Shown here piece after piece: positions 8,513 to 16,633 of a DNA stretch of 64,000 nt. Made by a program: the position numbers and the translations under genes. This DNA is from Candidatus Uhrbacteria bacterium. Lineage in GTDB: Bacteria > Patescibacteriota > Patescibacteriia > 2-12-FULL-60-25. The notes under the pieces are model-generated. The model ran no database searches and had not been told where the DNA came from. It was given only the letters and a program-made list of their open reading frames with translations. The stretch spans positions 16,519 to 80,518 of the forward strand of contig JAIOPK010000019.1 of assembly GCA_021413945.1 (NCBI GenBank), in the 5' to 3' direction. The number at the start of each line of letters is the position of its first letter. Positions within the stretch are counted from its first letter, which is position 1.

Positions 8513-9502
8513 TTATTTTTTGCTCACTTTACGCTTGTGCGCGCGCTTCACAGCTTTGACGATGTCGGCCGACTTCATGCCGTACTTGGTTAATAGCTCC
8601 TCCGTCTCTCCGGACTCGCCAAACGAGTTTTGCATGCCGATATTCTCGATCGGCGCCGGCTCCCGTCGGCCGAGCGTCTCTGCGACGGCGCCCGCCAACC
8701 CGCCAATAATTTGATGTTCCTCGACGGTCACGCAGCAGCCGGTCTTCTTCACGCTCTTCGTGAGCGTCTCCTCATCAAACGGTTTGAGCGTATGGCAATT
8801 CAGAACCTCAACGTCGATCCCATCTTTCGCAAGCATCTCGGCCGCAACCATCGCTTCATACACAAGGGGACCACATGCCGCGATGGTCGCGTCTGTCCCT
8901 ACACGCATCACATTCGCCTTGCCGATCTTAAACGGCGTCTTCTCGACCGTCATCACCGGCGTTTTCTCGCGGGCAAATCGGAAGTACGCGGGACCGATCA
9001 TTTTCGCGAGTGCAATCGTTGCCTTCTTTGTCTCCAAATAGTCGCAAGGCACAACCACGGTCAGATTGGGGAGGACACGCGTGATCGCGATATCCTCGAG
9101 CGCCTGATGCGTCGCTCCATCCGGTCCGACGGAAATTCCCGCATGTGCGCCGGCGACCTTCACATTCGCCTTTGTGTAACACACCGACACGCGCAGCTGA
9201 TCCCAGTTTCGTCCCGGCACAAACACGGCATAGGAGCTCACGAACGGAATTTTTCCCGCAAGCGCGAGACCGGCCGCAACACCCATCATGTTCTGTTCGG
9301 CGACACCGCATTCGACAAATCGGTCGGGAAACGCTTTCTGAAACAAATGCGCACGCGTCGACTCCGCCAAATCGCCCGTCAGGACAACGACGCGTTTATC
9401 TTTTTTGCCGATCTCAACCAAGCCGTCCCCATAGCCATTGCGCGTCGGGATTTGCTCGACGTCCTTGCGGAATAATTTTGGATTGAGAGGAACGGCTGGC
9501 AT
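8513..9502 (-). CDS. Transketolase, C-terminal subunit
   Basis: 329 residues matching the pyrimidine-binding and C-terminal domains of transketolase (the second half of the full-length enzyme). Motifs include FVECGVAEQNMMGVAAGLA with the catalytic Glu, HAGISVGPDGATHQ, and the C-terminal domain from about residue 195. With the N-terminal subunit (10572-11444) it should form the heteromeric enzyme of the non-oxidative pentose phosphate pathway. It starts 4 bases after the DUF4349 gene. A hairpin at 8404-8434 ends the transcript. Confidence 0.92.
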   Translation of the reverse strand: MPAVPLNPKLFRKDVEQIPTRNGYGDGLVEIGKKDKRVVVLTGDLAESTRAHLFQKAFPDRFVECGVAEQNMMGVAAGLALAGKIPFVSSYAVFVPGRNWDQLRVSVCYTKANVKVAGAHAGISVGPDGATHQALEDIAITRVLPNLTVVVPCDYLETKKATIALAKMIGPAYFRFAREKTPVMTVEKTPFKIGKANVMRVGTDATIAACGPLVYEAMVAAEMLAKDGIDVEVLNCHTLKPFDEETLTKSVKKTGCCVTVEEHQIIGGLAGAVAETLGRREPAPIENIGMQNSFGESGETEELLTKYGMKSADIVKAVKRAHKRKVSKK

Positions 9503-9506
9503 AGGT

Positions 9507-10529
9507 TTAGCGATTGCCCATCATGCGTCGGATCAACCAGCGCACAAACCAGGCGGCGAGACCGAGAACGATGAGAACCGGCAGGACAAGTCCGACAAAG
9601 AACACGGCAAAGGCGATGAGTGCGTCTACCATGCCTTGGAGGCTTTCGACGAGAGCGCGCATCGCTTCCTTAAACGTCTCAAGCGGCTTCCAGACGCGCG
9701 TCGGCGCTTCCACGCGGGCTTCCTCCGTCATCGTGACCGTCAAAGTAGCATAGCTTGTCCGATCCTCAAGTCCGCGCATCTGTCCCTGCATCTGCTCGAT
9801 GCGACTGCGAACCTCGCCAAGACGCGCCGCGACATTTAGTGTGTCCTCGATGCTGCGAGCATTCTTCAAAATTTCCATGTACTGCGCTTCTTCCGCTTTT
9901 GCGGCCTTGAGACGCGCATCCAAATCGACATATTGATCCGTCACATCCTGCCCGCTTTCCGACTCGTCAAACACCGTCGACGCCAAACGTTTCAGCGAGT
10001 CCGCGACGGCACGGAACTTGTCCGTCGGAATGCGCAGGGTCGCATACGCGGTCTTCACACCGGCACGATCCGTCAGATTGGCGCTGGCGACAAAGCCTCC
10101 GGCCTGTTCAGCGATCATGCGCGCCTCTTCAAGCCGTTTGGCCGCATCATCGACGCGGAGTGTAAGCGATCCGTTGCGGATAATTTTCTGCCCGACGCGG
10201 TTGCGATCTTCCGGTGTCGCTCCAGGGGCAGGCGACGGATACGGCATCATGATCGACTTCCCGACGTATTCATCGCGCGCGATCATCCCGGATTCGGCAA
10301 CGCCCTCCTCGGTCATCATCGGGGGCGTGGCAGGCATGCCGACGGCTCCACCGCCGTATCCGCCAACCGTCCCGGCCGTGTCATAGCCGATATTCGACTG
10401 CTTCAGCTCCAAGACTTGCTCCGTAGCTTTCCAAATCAAACCGACGGTTACGAGCGTTAATACGATCGATGAAATAATGACATAGACCAAGGCGCGCGCG
10501 GGGCGGACAGGGGATGGTGATGGGGGCAT
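9507..10529 (-). CDS. DUF4349 membrane protein
   Basis: 340 residues of the DUF4349 type. An N-terminal membrane helix (about 12-33) is followed by a Gly-rich stretch and the conserved region IRNGSLTLRVDDAAKRLEEA. A coiled-coil part lies around residues 200-260, and a second membrane segment near the C-terminus (ALIAFAVFFVGLVLPVLIVL) ends in RRMMGNR. The family has no firm function. It sits between the two transketolase subunit genes in one operon, 42 bases after the first and 4 before the second. Confidence 0.85.
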   Translation of the reverse strand: MPPSPSPVRPARALVYVIISSIVLTLVTVGLIWKATEQVLELKQSNIGYDTAGTVGGYGGGAVGMPATPPMMTEEGVAESGMIARDEYVGKSIMMPYPSPAPGATPEDRNRVGQKIIRNGSLTLRVDDAAKRLEEARMIAEQAGGFVASANLTDRAGVKTAYATLRIPTDKFRAVADSLKRLASTVFDESESGQDVTDQYVDLDARLKAAKAEEAQYMEILKNARSIEDTLNVAARLGEVRSRIEQMQGQMRGLEDRTSYATLTVTMTEEARVEAPTRVWKPLETFKEAMRALVESLQGMVDALIAFAVFFVGLVLPVLIVLGLAAWFVRWLIRRMMGNR

Positions 10530-10571
10530 ATTTGGGTCGTTGTTAGTGGTTAGTGATCAGATTTCAGTCGT

Positions 10572-11444
10572 TTACTGGTGTTCGCTCGTTATCTGTCCCT
10601 GTAGTGTACGCAGCTCGAGCATTGCTTGTTTCGCTTCCTCCGGACTTGGCGGCTTTCCGTGCCATTCAAAGCGGTTTTCCATAAAGCTGACACCTTTACC
10701 CGGTATGGTGTGGGCAAGGATAACCGTCGGCTTTTCATACACCGCCTTGGCTTCCCCGACCGCATCGATGAACTGCCCGATATTGTGTCCGTCGATCTCG
10801 ATCACATGCCAATTAAACGCCCGCCACTTATCGGCTAATGGCTCGAGCGGCATAATATTTTCCGTATACCCATCGATTTGGATGTTATTGCGATCGACGA
10901 TCGCTGTCAGATTCCTCAAACGCTCTTTTCCGGCAAGCATGACAGCCTCCCAGCTCTGACCCTCGTCGAGTTCGCCGTCGCTCATTAAACAATACGTGCG
11001 CCACTTGGCATCATCCATGCGCGCGGCAAGCGCCATGCCTACGGCTTGCGATAATCCTTGTCCGAGCGGTCCGCCGCACGTCTCGATACCAATATCAAAA
11101 TGATTGTTTGAGTGCCCTTGGAACGGACTGCCGAGTTTGCGCAATGTTTTCAAAAACTCGTCGCGCTTGGCAAAGCCGCGCTGGGCAAGCGTTGCATAGA
11201 GCACGGGGCAGATGTGGGCGTTCGACAGCACAACGCGGTCTCGATTCTTATCGTTCCGCGTCTCCGGCGTGACATTCAAAACGCGGAAATACAATGCGGT
11301 AAAAATATCCGCCATGCCAAGCGGTCCGGCCGAGTGCCCGCTCTTTGCCGCAACGAGCGCGGTAATGATGTCCTGACGTATCGCATACGCCTTTTTCTCA
11401 AGGTCCGAGATGGTCATCATCGGTTGTGAATTGGCTCGCGCCAT
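10572..11444 (-). CDS. Transketolase, N-terminal (TPP-binding) subunit
   Basis: 290 residues covering the thiamine-diphosphate domain of transketolase. AAKSGHSAGPLGMADIFTALY is close to the family start, CGGPLGQGLSQAVGMALAAR follows, and the TPP/metal motif is SDGELDEGQSWEA. First gene of the operon; DUF4349 and the C-terminal subunit follow. A likely promoter (CTGACA, 17 bases, TATCAT) ends 8 bases before the ATG, so the mRNA is probably leaderless. No frameshift joins the two halves: a whole other gene lies between them. Confidence 0.93.
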   Translation of the reverse strand: MARANSQPMMTISDLEKKAYAIRQDIITALVAAKSGHSAGPLGMADIFTALYFRVLNVTPETRNDKNRDRVVLSNAHICPVLYATLAQRGFAKRDEFLKTLRKLGSPFQGHSNNHFDIGIETCGGPLGQGLSQAVGMALAARMDDAKWRTYCLMSDGELDEGQSWEAVMLAGKERLRNLTAIVDRNNIQIDGYTENIMPLEPLADKWRAFNWHVIEIDGHNIGQFIDAVGEAKAVYEKPTVILAHTIPGKGVSFMENRFEWHGKPPSPEEAKQAMLELRTLQGQITSEHQ

Positions 11445-11452
11445 ATTTGCCC

Positions 11453-11481
11453 ATGATACACCGCGGTTGACCTGATGTCAG
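11453..11481 (-). promoter_or_regulatory. Promoter for transketolase operon (leaderless)
   Basis: On the minus strand CTGACA (11481-11476), 17-base spacer, TATCAT (11458-11453), then 8 bases to the ATG at 11444. It overlaps the divergent promoter of the 11525 gene. Confidence 0.65.
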
Positions 11482-11495
11482 TTATTTGCTATTGA
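11467..11495 (+). promoter_or_regulatory. Promoter for the 11525 phosphatase gene
   Basis: TTGACC (11467-11472), 17-base spacer, TATTGA (11490-11495). Start is expected about 11502, giving a leader of roughly 23 bases that holds AAAGGAGG at 11511-11518. Confidence 0.65.
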
Positions 11496-11524
11496 AAGAA
11501 CGCATCAAGCAAAGGAGGAACGCT

Positions 11525-12190
11525 ATGGGATGGCCGGAATTACTGGTACTGGTTCGACATGCGGAGTCCGAGGGGAATGTGTTGAGCTCGGACGAACGTG
11601 GGGGATTGGCGACGCCAAGCCACCGCTACGGACTCACCGAGCGCGGCCGCAAGCAGGCCGCGATCACGGGAGCGTATCTCCGCGAAACGTATCCCGAAGG
11701 ATTCCACCTCTACTACAACTCGCATTACCTGCGCGTGCAGGAGACGATGCGCATTATGTGCCCGAACCCCAAGATCGAGATCTACGAGGATCCACGTCTG
11801 GCGGAGGGGAACCGCGGCATCTGGTCGGACATGACGGAGGCTGACATCCGCAAGTACTACCCCGCGGAGTTCGACCGCAAACAGAAGCAAGGGTTCTACG
11901 ACTATCGCCCCATCGGCGGCGAGAACTGGCCCGACGTCGAGCTGCGCATCCACAGCTTTATCGGGACGCTCTCGCGCGACGCCGAGGGCAAGAAAGTCCT
12001 CGTCGCCGTCCACGGCTTCTGGTTCTTTCTCTTCCGTCGTCTCGTCGAGCGCTTCTCGGTGCAGGAGGCTCGAGAGCGCTGGTCAACGGAGAATGTCGAG
12101 AACGCCTCGGTCTCGGTGTACAAGGGCAATGCGTATTTTGGTCTCGAGCGTGTACAGCTCAACTTCGTTCCTTGGCAGGACAAGCTCTGA
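11525..12190 (+). CDS. Histidine phosphatase (phosphoglycerate-mutase-like) protein
   Basis: 221 residues. The catalytic motif LLVLVRHAESEGN is at the N-terminus. A second conserved Arg region (YNSHYLRVQETM) and the loop EGNRGIWSDMT follow, with the second catalytic His in VAVHGFWFF. The substrate is unknown; family members act on phosphosugars, phosphoproteins or nucleotides. ATG 11525 is chosen because AAAGGAGG ends 6 bases before it; the open frame upstream has no such site. Single-gene unit with its own promoter and terminator. Confidence 0.85.
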   Translation: MGWPELLVLVRHAESEGNVLSSDERGGLATPSHRYGLTERGRKQAAITGAYLRETYPEGFHLYYNSHYLRVQETMRIMCPNPKIEIYEDPRLAEGNRGIWSDMTEADIRKYYPAEFDRKQKQGFYDYRPIGGENWPDVELRIHSFIGTLSRDAEGKKVLVAVHGFWFFLFRRLVERFSVQEARERWSTENVENASVSVYKGNAYFGLERVQLNFVPWQDKL

Positions 12191-12197
12191 ATCGCAA

Positions 12198-12231
12198 AAC
12201 CCCCGCTCGACGTTCTGTCGTGGCGGGGGTT
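12198..12231. terminator. Bidirectional hairpin terminator
   Basis: 9-bp stem (AACCCCCGC with GCGGGGGTT). It lies between convergent genes; the minus-strand side is followed by TTTT, so it also ends the FecR-type gene. Confidence 0.8.
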
Positions 12232-12250
12232 CGTGTATTTTCTCTTGGCT

Positions 12251-13201
12251 CTAGTACGTTCCTGCGTTGAATTCCTGCATGTACTGCTGTTTCACCTCGT
12301 CCGGAATCTGCGCCTGTACTTGGCGCATGTATTCCATGAACGCGGCGCGGTCAAAGTCGGCCGGCATCTGATCAGCCGGGATCTGGCTCAAGATCATCTC
12401 GACGAAGGCCATCCATTCCATGTCGAGATATTCTTGCGGTACCTTGATGTTACCCTCCATCAGGAACAAATCCTTTTCAATTTCCCCCTTGGTCATCGCG
12501 ATCGGTTTCGGCAAAGACATTTCTTTCTCGGCCATATCCATGCGCTGCATCGGGTCCATAATGATCGGGGAACCGACGACTTCATCCGAGTCGGCCGTTG
12601 TTGTGCGGGAAACCGCCACGTGTGATTCCGCAACCTTGATCTCGACACGACCCGGTTGATCGAGACCGATACCAAAGCTCGTTCCGCGCACCGTGGCGAC
12701 CACGTTCGATGCCTTCACCTCAAAGCTCGATCCGCTAGACAGTAATCGTTCAAGACGCGTCCAAATGCGGCCGCTTTCCAGTTTCATCTTTGCCATGATT
12801 CCGTCATCGCTGTCTCCATGCTCCGCGACGGTAATCGTTAGCTTCGTATTGGATGCGATAAGCGTGCGGCCATATCCGGTCCAGCCGATTTCGGCTCTTC
12901 CATCGGCTCCGGTCTCGATGCGATCACCGACCATGAGCGTCATGAACGGGCTAAGCGCGAGCGCTTCTCCGTCGCGCGTCACCGTAACGCTGCCGGTCGC
13001 ATCACCAAGAGTGGCAACCGTTACGGAAACAGGTTCCTCGTCACCCTCAAGAGGTTCCACCGGAGAAAAATCCGAATTCGCTAATTGATTCTGGATGAGC
13101 GCTGTCCATTTGCCACGGATATCGCTTTGGCTGAGCCAATAGCCCTCACCGACGATAATGAGCAGTAACAACGCGATGATCCCTAAGGTTTTCTTAAACA
13201 T
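12251..13201 (-). CDS. FecR-domain membrane-anchored protein
   Basis: 316 residues. The N-terminal helix (about 4-22) is a signal anchor. A FecR-type domain spans about 55-190: SFMTLMVGDRIETG-like region, GRAEIGWTGYGRTLIASNTKL, and KASNVVATVRGTSFGIG. FecR domains read or relay envelope signals or act as structural beta-sandwiches. The C-terminal part is helical and Met/Gln-rich without known domains. ATG 13201 is taken because it starts a standard signal (MFKKTLGIIALLLL). No sigma gene is adjacent, so a signalling role is not supported by context. Confidence 0.75.
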   Translation of the reverse strand: MFKKTLGIIALLLLIIVGEGYWLSQSDIRGKWTALIQNQLANSDFSPVEPLEGDEEPVSVTVATLGDATGSVTVTRDGEALALSPFMTLMVGDRIETGADGRAEIGWTGYGRTLIASNTKLTITVAEHGDSDDGIMAKMKLESGRIWTRLERLLSSGSSFEVKASNVVATVRGTSFGIGLDQPGRVEIKVAESHVAVSRTTTADSDEVVGSPIIMDPMQRMDMAEKEMSLPKPIAMTKGEIEKDLFLMEGNIKVPQEYLDMEWMAFVEMILSQIPADQMPADFDRAAFMEYMRQVQAQIPDEVKQQYMQEFNAGTY

Positions 13202-13235
13202 ATGGCGATATTCTACGCCAAAATAGGGAAAACAC

Positions 13236-13259
13236 AAACCCCGTCTTTCGACGGGGTTT
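13236..13259 (-). terminator. Hairpin terminator after the cupredoxin-like gene
   Basis: 10-bp stem AAACCCCGTC/GACGGGGTTT with a 4-base loop. It lies 20 bases after the stop of the 13280 gene on the minus strand. Confidence 0.8.
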
Positions 13260-13279
13260 ATAGCTGTGTACCGCTCCGA

Positions 13280-14077
13280 TTACGGATTCACGACGTTGAT
13301 CGTGGCCGTGTTGGCCGGGTTGATCGTGTCGCGATATTCGAAGGATCCGTTGGTGTCGAATTTGCGCGAGTACTCTCCGCCATTCTTGGCGATGTCGCCC
13401 GATGTCCAGCCGGCGCCGGTAACATTGTGGACGTTGTTGTCGCGGTTCGTCCAGGTGACGTTTGTTCCGCGCTTAATCGTGATGGTCTTCGGCACAAAAC
13501 CGTTATCGACGTCTCCGATCGAGATCGTGATCTTGGTTTCATCCATCTGCTTGTCCTGAGCGATGGTCGCCGTAAGCGTCATCACATCAGCCGGCTTGTA
13601 CTCGGCCGAGAACTCGATCGGGTTGCCGACGCGGTAGTTGGTGAAAAACGCATCCGGGATGTCGTCGATGCGGCTCTTCCAAGCGAGACCAAATAACGAT
13701 TCGGCAATCTGTTCCGTCTTGACCCAGCGCAGCACGCCGTTCTGGTCGACGGCATAGGTCTTAGGATCCGTCGTGATCTTTACCATCTTTACACCCGGGC
13801 GGTAGGTGACGTTGCCTCCCAGCGGAATCGTCGAGAGAGCGCCGTTTGAGATCTGGCGGACGCCGCTGAAATCGGTGTACCAAGTAAAGTACGTTTTGTC
13901 GTTCGGGAAAACAAAGCGCTTTCCGTTGGAAGCAAAGTAGTAAACCGTGGAACCGGAGCCCTTGATGAGATCACCGGCGGAAAAAGCGCTGGTGACGGCT
14001 GCATGAGAGGCGAGCGGAGCGGCGATCATGGCGAGTGTGCCGACCGTCGCTAAGCTGCGGCGAAGCAATTGCTTCAT
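13280..14077 (-). CDS. Secreted protein: N-terminal YYF/GKR module plus cupredoxin-like domain without copper ligands
   Basis: 265 residues with a signal peptide ending near ASHA. Residues about 30-150 form a module (DLIKGSGSTVYYF, GKRFVFPNDKTYFTWY, YRPGVKMVKITTDPKTYAV) shared with the next gene. The C-terminal about 100 residues fit a plastocyanin-like fold (PKTITIKRGTNVTWTNRD, NVHNVTG). In the ligand loop, YRDTINPANTATINVV aligns with the usual Y-x-C-T-x-H-P-x-M-x-G pattern, but Cys, His and Met are replaced by Asp, Asn and Asn. Copper binding is therefore unlikely. Probably an extracellular structural or ligand-binding protein. Confidence 0.75.
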   Translation of the reverse strand: MKQLLRRSLATVGTLAMIAAPLASHAAVTSAFSAGDLIKGSGSTVYYFASNGKRFVFPNDKTYFTWYTDFSGVRQISNGALSTIPLGGNVTYRPGVKMVKITTDPKTYAVDQNGVLRWVKTEQIAESLFGLAWKSRIDDIPDAFFTNYRVGNPIEFSAEYKPADVMTLTATIAQDKQMDETKITISIGDVDNGFVPKTITIKRGTNVTWTNRDNNVHNVTGAGWTSGDIAKNGGEYSRKFDTNGSFEYRDTINPANTATINVVNP

Positions 14078-14131
14078 AACGTAAGGAAGAGATGAAAAGA
14101 ATTAAGCACTCCTAGAATGGCACAAACGCGG

Positions 14132-15520
14132 TTATTGCACAAAGACCGTTGTGGATGTGCCGTAGCCGATGAATCCATCGGTGTCCTGCGCTTTGCCGAC
14201 GGCTCGGACTTGTCGGACCACGCTCCATGGTCCGATGTTGGACGTACAGATGCCCGCGGCACAATGCTTGATCATGACGTTGTCCACCCAAATTTCCGTC
14301 CAAGCCAACCCGCTATCATCGACGGCGCGCACCGTGACATCGACCTGCTCGCCGCGGAATATTGTATTCTTGCCCGTTTCAACCGTCACGGTCGGATGCT
14401 CGTTTAGAACGACCGTAAATTGTTTTGTTTCTGTCTGCAGGGCAAACCCTCCGCTATCGCGCAAAATGGCATAGACATTATGAACGGTTCCGACCGGCGA
14501 GAGTTCTTCCCCTGCATAACGGCATGACTGCTGGCTCGAGCAGCCTCGAACATTGTTTCCGTCGATAAAAATGTCGATCGTCGAGGCCACATAGCTATCG
14601 TCCACATCGACCACGACCTCGCGCGTACCATTCACGCGCACCTCCGGGCGGGTGATCGTGAGCGTAATGCCCGGAACGCCGGCTTGCAGCGTTACCGTGC
14701 TCGTCGCATAAGCCGTCTGTCCCGTGATCCATTGGAACTTGGCGACCGCGTCGACCGTGGGCTTCGTGCCAATCATTTGCACGTCGCTGCTGCAGGGATT
14801 GTATTCACAACGCTTGTAGAAGACGCCGTCAAAGGTCAGGGTAATGGCGGAAATTTCCGACGGTCGAGTGGCATTCGCATACGCATTGATCGTCGCATTT
14901 GCCGCGGCGCTATTGCTTGAGAGCTCGATCGTTCCGGAATACGGATTCGTCGGTGTCGGTGTTGGTGTGGGAGTTGGCGTCGGTGTCGGCGTCGGCGTCG
15001 GGCTGATCAGTCCGCGGTCCGCGGCGATCGAGCTCGCATTAGAGGTTTCTTGGGTTCTCGAGTAATCCGTCGCCGTCGCGATAGGAGCGCCAACGCGATA
15101 GTTGATAAAAAAGGAGTCCGGAATGTCATCGACCATGGTATTCCAATTCATGCCGTACAAGTCCTGCGCGGCTCCTTCCGTCTGGACCCAGCGCAATGTT
15201 CCGTTAGCGCCCACCGCATAAACCTTGGGATCCGTCGTGATCTTTACGAGTCGGATGCCCGGGCGATACGTGACATTCCCGCCGATCGATAACCCGCCAA
15301 GCTCGGCATCGCTAATTGTTTTAACGCCGGCAAAGTCCGAGTACCACGTGAAATAGGTTTTCTCGGTAGGAAACACATAGCGCTTACCGTCGACGCCGTA
15401 ATAATAGACGGAACTCATCGATCCCTTGATGAGATCGCCGGGATTCAGCGTTGCGGCATGCGACAGGAGGGGAGCGAGCGCCATGGCGGCGGTCGCTAAC
15501 ATGAGGGAAAATCGCTTCAT
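14132..15520 (-). CDS. Secreted protein: YYF/GKR module, Thr-Pro linker, Ig-like domains
   Basis: 462 residues. A signal peptide ends near LLSHA. The N-terminal module (DLIKGSMSSVYYYG, GKRYVFPTEKTYFTWYSDF, YRPGIRLVKITTDPKVYAV) is paralogous to that of the 13280 gene. A Thr-Pro dipeptide run (about residues 174-192) links it to about 270 residues of beta-rich repeats (VTLQAGVPGITLTITRPEVRV and similar). Paired Cys occur in KRCEYNPCS and RGCSSQQSC. Likely a surface protein. It overlaps the end of rpe by 4 bases (15517-15520) and so is translationally coupled to it. Confidence 0.75.
   Translation of the reverse strand: MKRFSLMLATAAMALAPLLSHAATLNPGDLIKGSMSSVYYYGVDGKRYVFPTEKTYFTWYSDFAGVKTISDAELGGLSIGGNVTYRPGIRLVKITTDPKVYAVGANGTLRWVQTEGAAQDLYGMNWNTMVDDIPDSFFINYRVGAPIATATDYSRTQETSNASSIAADRGLISPTPTPTPTPTPTPTPTPTNPYSGTIELSSNSAAANATINAYANATRPSEISAITLTFDGVFYKRCEYNPCSSDVQMIGTKPTVDAVAKFQWITGQTAYATSTVTLQAGVPGITLTITRPEVRVNGTREVVVDVDDSYVASTIDIFIDGNNVRGCSSQQSCRYAGEELSPVGTVHNVYAILRDSGGFALQTETKQFTVVLNEHPTVTVETGKNTIFRGEQVDVTVRAVDDSGLAWTEIWVDNVMIKHCAAGICTSNIGPWSVVRQVRAVGKAQDTDGFIGYGTSTTVFVQ
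14948..15001 (-). repeat. Tandem hexamer-like repeat encoding Thr-Pro
   Basis: About nine imperfect copies of a 6-base unit (plus-strand GGTGTC/GGCGTC forms) encode the Thr-Pro linker. Gain or loss of units keeps the frame. Confidence 0.8.
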
Positions 15521-16146
15521 ATGGTGGAAAGTATAGCACGCAATGTCTCGCGTGGGTCAGGGGTTTGGAATAGCGCTGAAGCCAGATTGATGCGGTCGGC
15601 ACCGGCTTCGACAATCGATTTCAGATTGTCGACTGTAGCCCCGCCATCAAATCCGACATCGACTTCTGCATGGATGCGCTTAATCGCGGCGATTTTTTCG
15701 AGCGTCGATGGAATGAGTGCCTGCCCGCTCCATCCCGGATTCACGCCAAGCACTAATACTTCGTCGATACGATCGAGATATGGCGCAATTTTCTCGACGC
15801 TCGTCTCCGGCGATATCGCCAAACCACATTCGATCCCAAGCTTGCGGCACTCCCGTATGAGCGCCGCATGGTCGATCGGAATTTCACTATGCCAGACCAC
15901 GCGCGTGAGCTGAGGGATCCGTCGCCAGAGCCAAATCGTCGACAAAGGATCGCTCACCATCAGATGTAATTCGATTCCAAGCGTCGTCTCAATCGGCTCC
16001 GCCTCATACCATGTTCTATTTTTTACAAAATGCCCGTCCATGCAGTCGACCTGCACGACCGTCGCCAAACCCTCGACCATGCGTAATCGCTCGACAAAAG
16101 TCTTTTGATCCTGAACAAGGATCGCCGGTACAATTTCTGTCTTCAT
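15517..16146 (-). CDS. Ribulose-phosphate 3-epimerase family protein
   Basis: 209-residue TIM barrel. Family features seen are VPAILVQD at the start, VQVDCMDGHFV (metal/catalytic Asp region), ELHLMVSDP, VLVLGVNPGWSGQ and the phosphate-binding VGFDGGATVDN. It interconverts ribulose 5-phosphate and xylulose 5-phosphate. Somewhat divergent from typical Rpe (VQVDCMDG in place of hxxDhMDG is normal, but the N-terminal S-P is replaced by VPA). It overlaps rpiB by 4 bases, and together with the transketolase genes forms a pentose phosphate set. Confidence 0.85.
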   Translation of the reverse strand: MKTEIVPAILVQDQKTFVERLRMVEGLATVVQVDCMDGHFVKNRTWYEAEPIETTLGIELHLMVSDPLSTIWLWRRIPQLTRVVWHSEIPIDHAALIRECRKLGIECGLAISPETSVEKIAPYLDRIDEVLVLGVNPGWSGQALIPSTLEKIAAIKRIHAEVDVGFDGGATVDNLKSIVEAGADRINLASALFQTPDPRETLRAILSTI

Positions 16147-16586
16147 GTATCGAGTTGTTTTACGCGCCTCACATGTCTTTCAACCTTGCTCGGTTTTGTT
16201 TTCAAAAATTTCATCACAATCTTTTTTGCCAGCGCCGGTTTCGTGACCCATCCGCCTAATACTAAAACATTTGCATGATTGTGTTCGCGTGAAAGCTTTG
16301 CATCCTGCTCGCTCCTCGCCACGATAGCCCGCACGCCTTTGTAGCGATTCGCCGCGATGTCCATGCCATGACCCGTTCCGCAGACGAGCACGCCCAAACT
16401 TCCTTCCTCGTGCAAAATCGCCAGCGCAACTTTTTTTGCGGCCAGCGGATAGTCGTCGTCCTTGACGAGACGGGGAGATAAATCGCAGACAACAAGCTTC
16501 GCTTTCGCTAACGCTTCTCTGAGCGACTCCTTTAATTTGAACCCTGCATGGTCGGCTCCGAGATAAATGATGGGCTTGATTGGCAT
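16143..16586 (-). CDS. rpiB: Ribose 5-phosphate isomerase B
   Basis: 147 residues of the RpiB/LacA/LacB family: YLGADHAGFKLKESL at the start and VLVCGTGHGMDIAANRYKGVRA with the catalytic Cys. REHNHANVLVLGG follows. It interconverts ribose 5-phosphate and ribulose 5-phosphate. I chose ATG 16586 (MPIKPIIYLG) over the frame opening at 16610. First gene of the rpiB-rpe-14132 unit, divergent from ileS. Confidence 0.93.
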   Translation of the reverse strand: MPIKPIIYLGADHAGFKLKESLREALAKAKLVVCDLSPRLVKDDDYPLAAKKVALAILHEEGSLGVLVCGTGHGMDIAANRYKGVRAIVARSEQDAKLSREHNHANVLVLGGWVTKPALAKKIVMKFLKTKPSKVERHVRRVKQLDT

Positions 16587-16595
16587 AAAAATGGC

Positions 16596-16624
16596 TTGAC
16601 CTCGAATCAAATTCGACGCATTCT
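16596..16624 (+). promoter_or_regulatory. Possible ileS promoter
   Basis: TTGACC (16596-16601), 17-base spacer, weak CATTCT (16619-16624), then 9 bases to the ATG at 16634. The -10 match is poor. Confidence 0.35.
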
Positions 16625-16633
16625 TCTCCTATT

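Noticed and set aside
8513..11444. A frameshifted single transketolase gene
   Set aside because: The halves are separated by a complete 340-codon gene and each half has its own start and stop.
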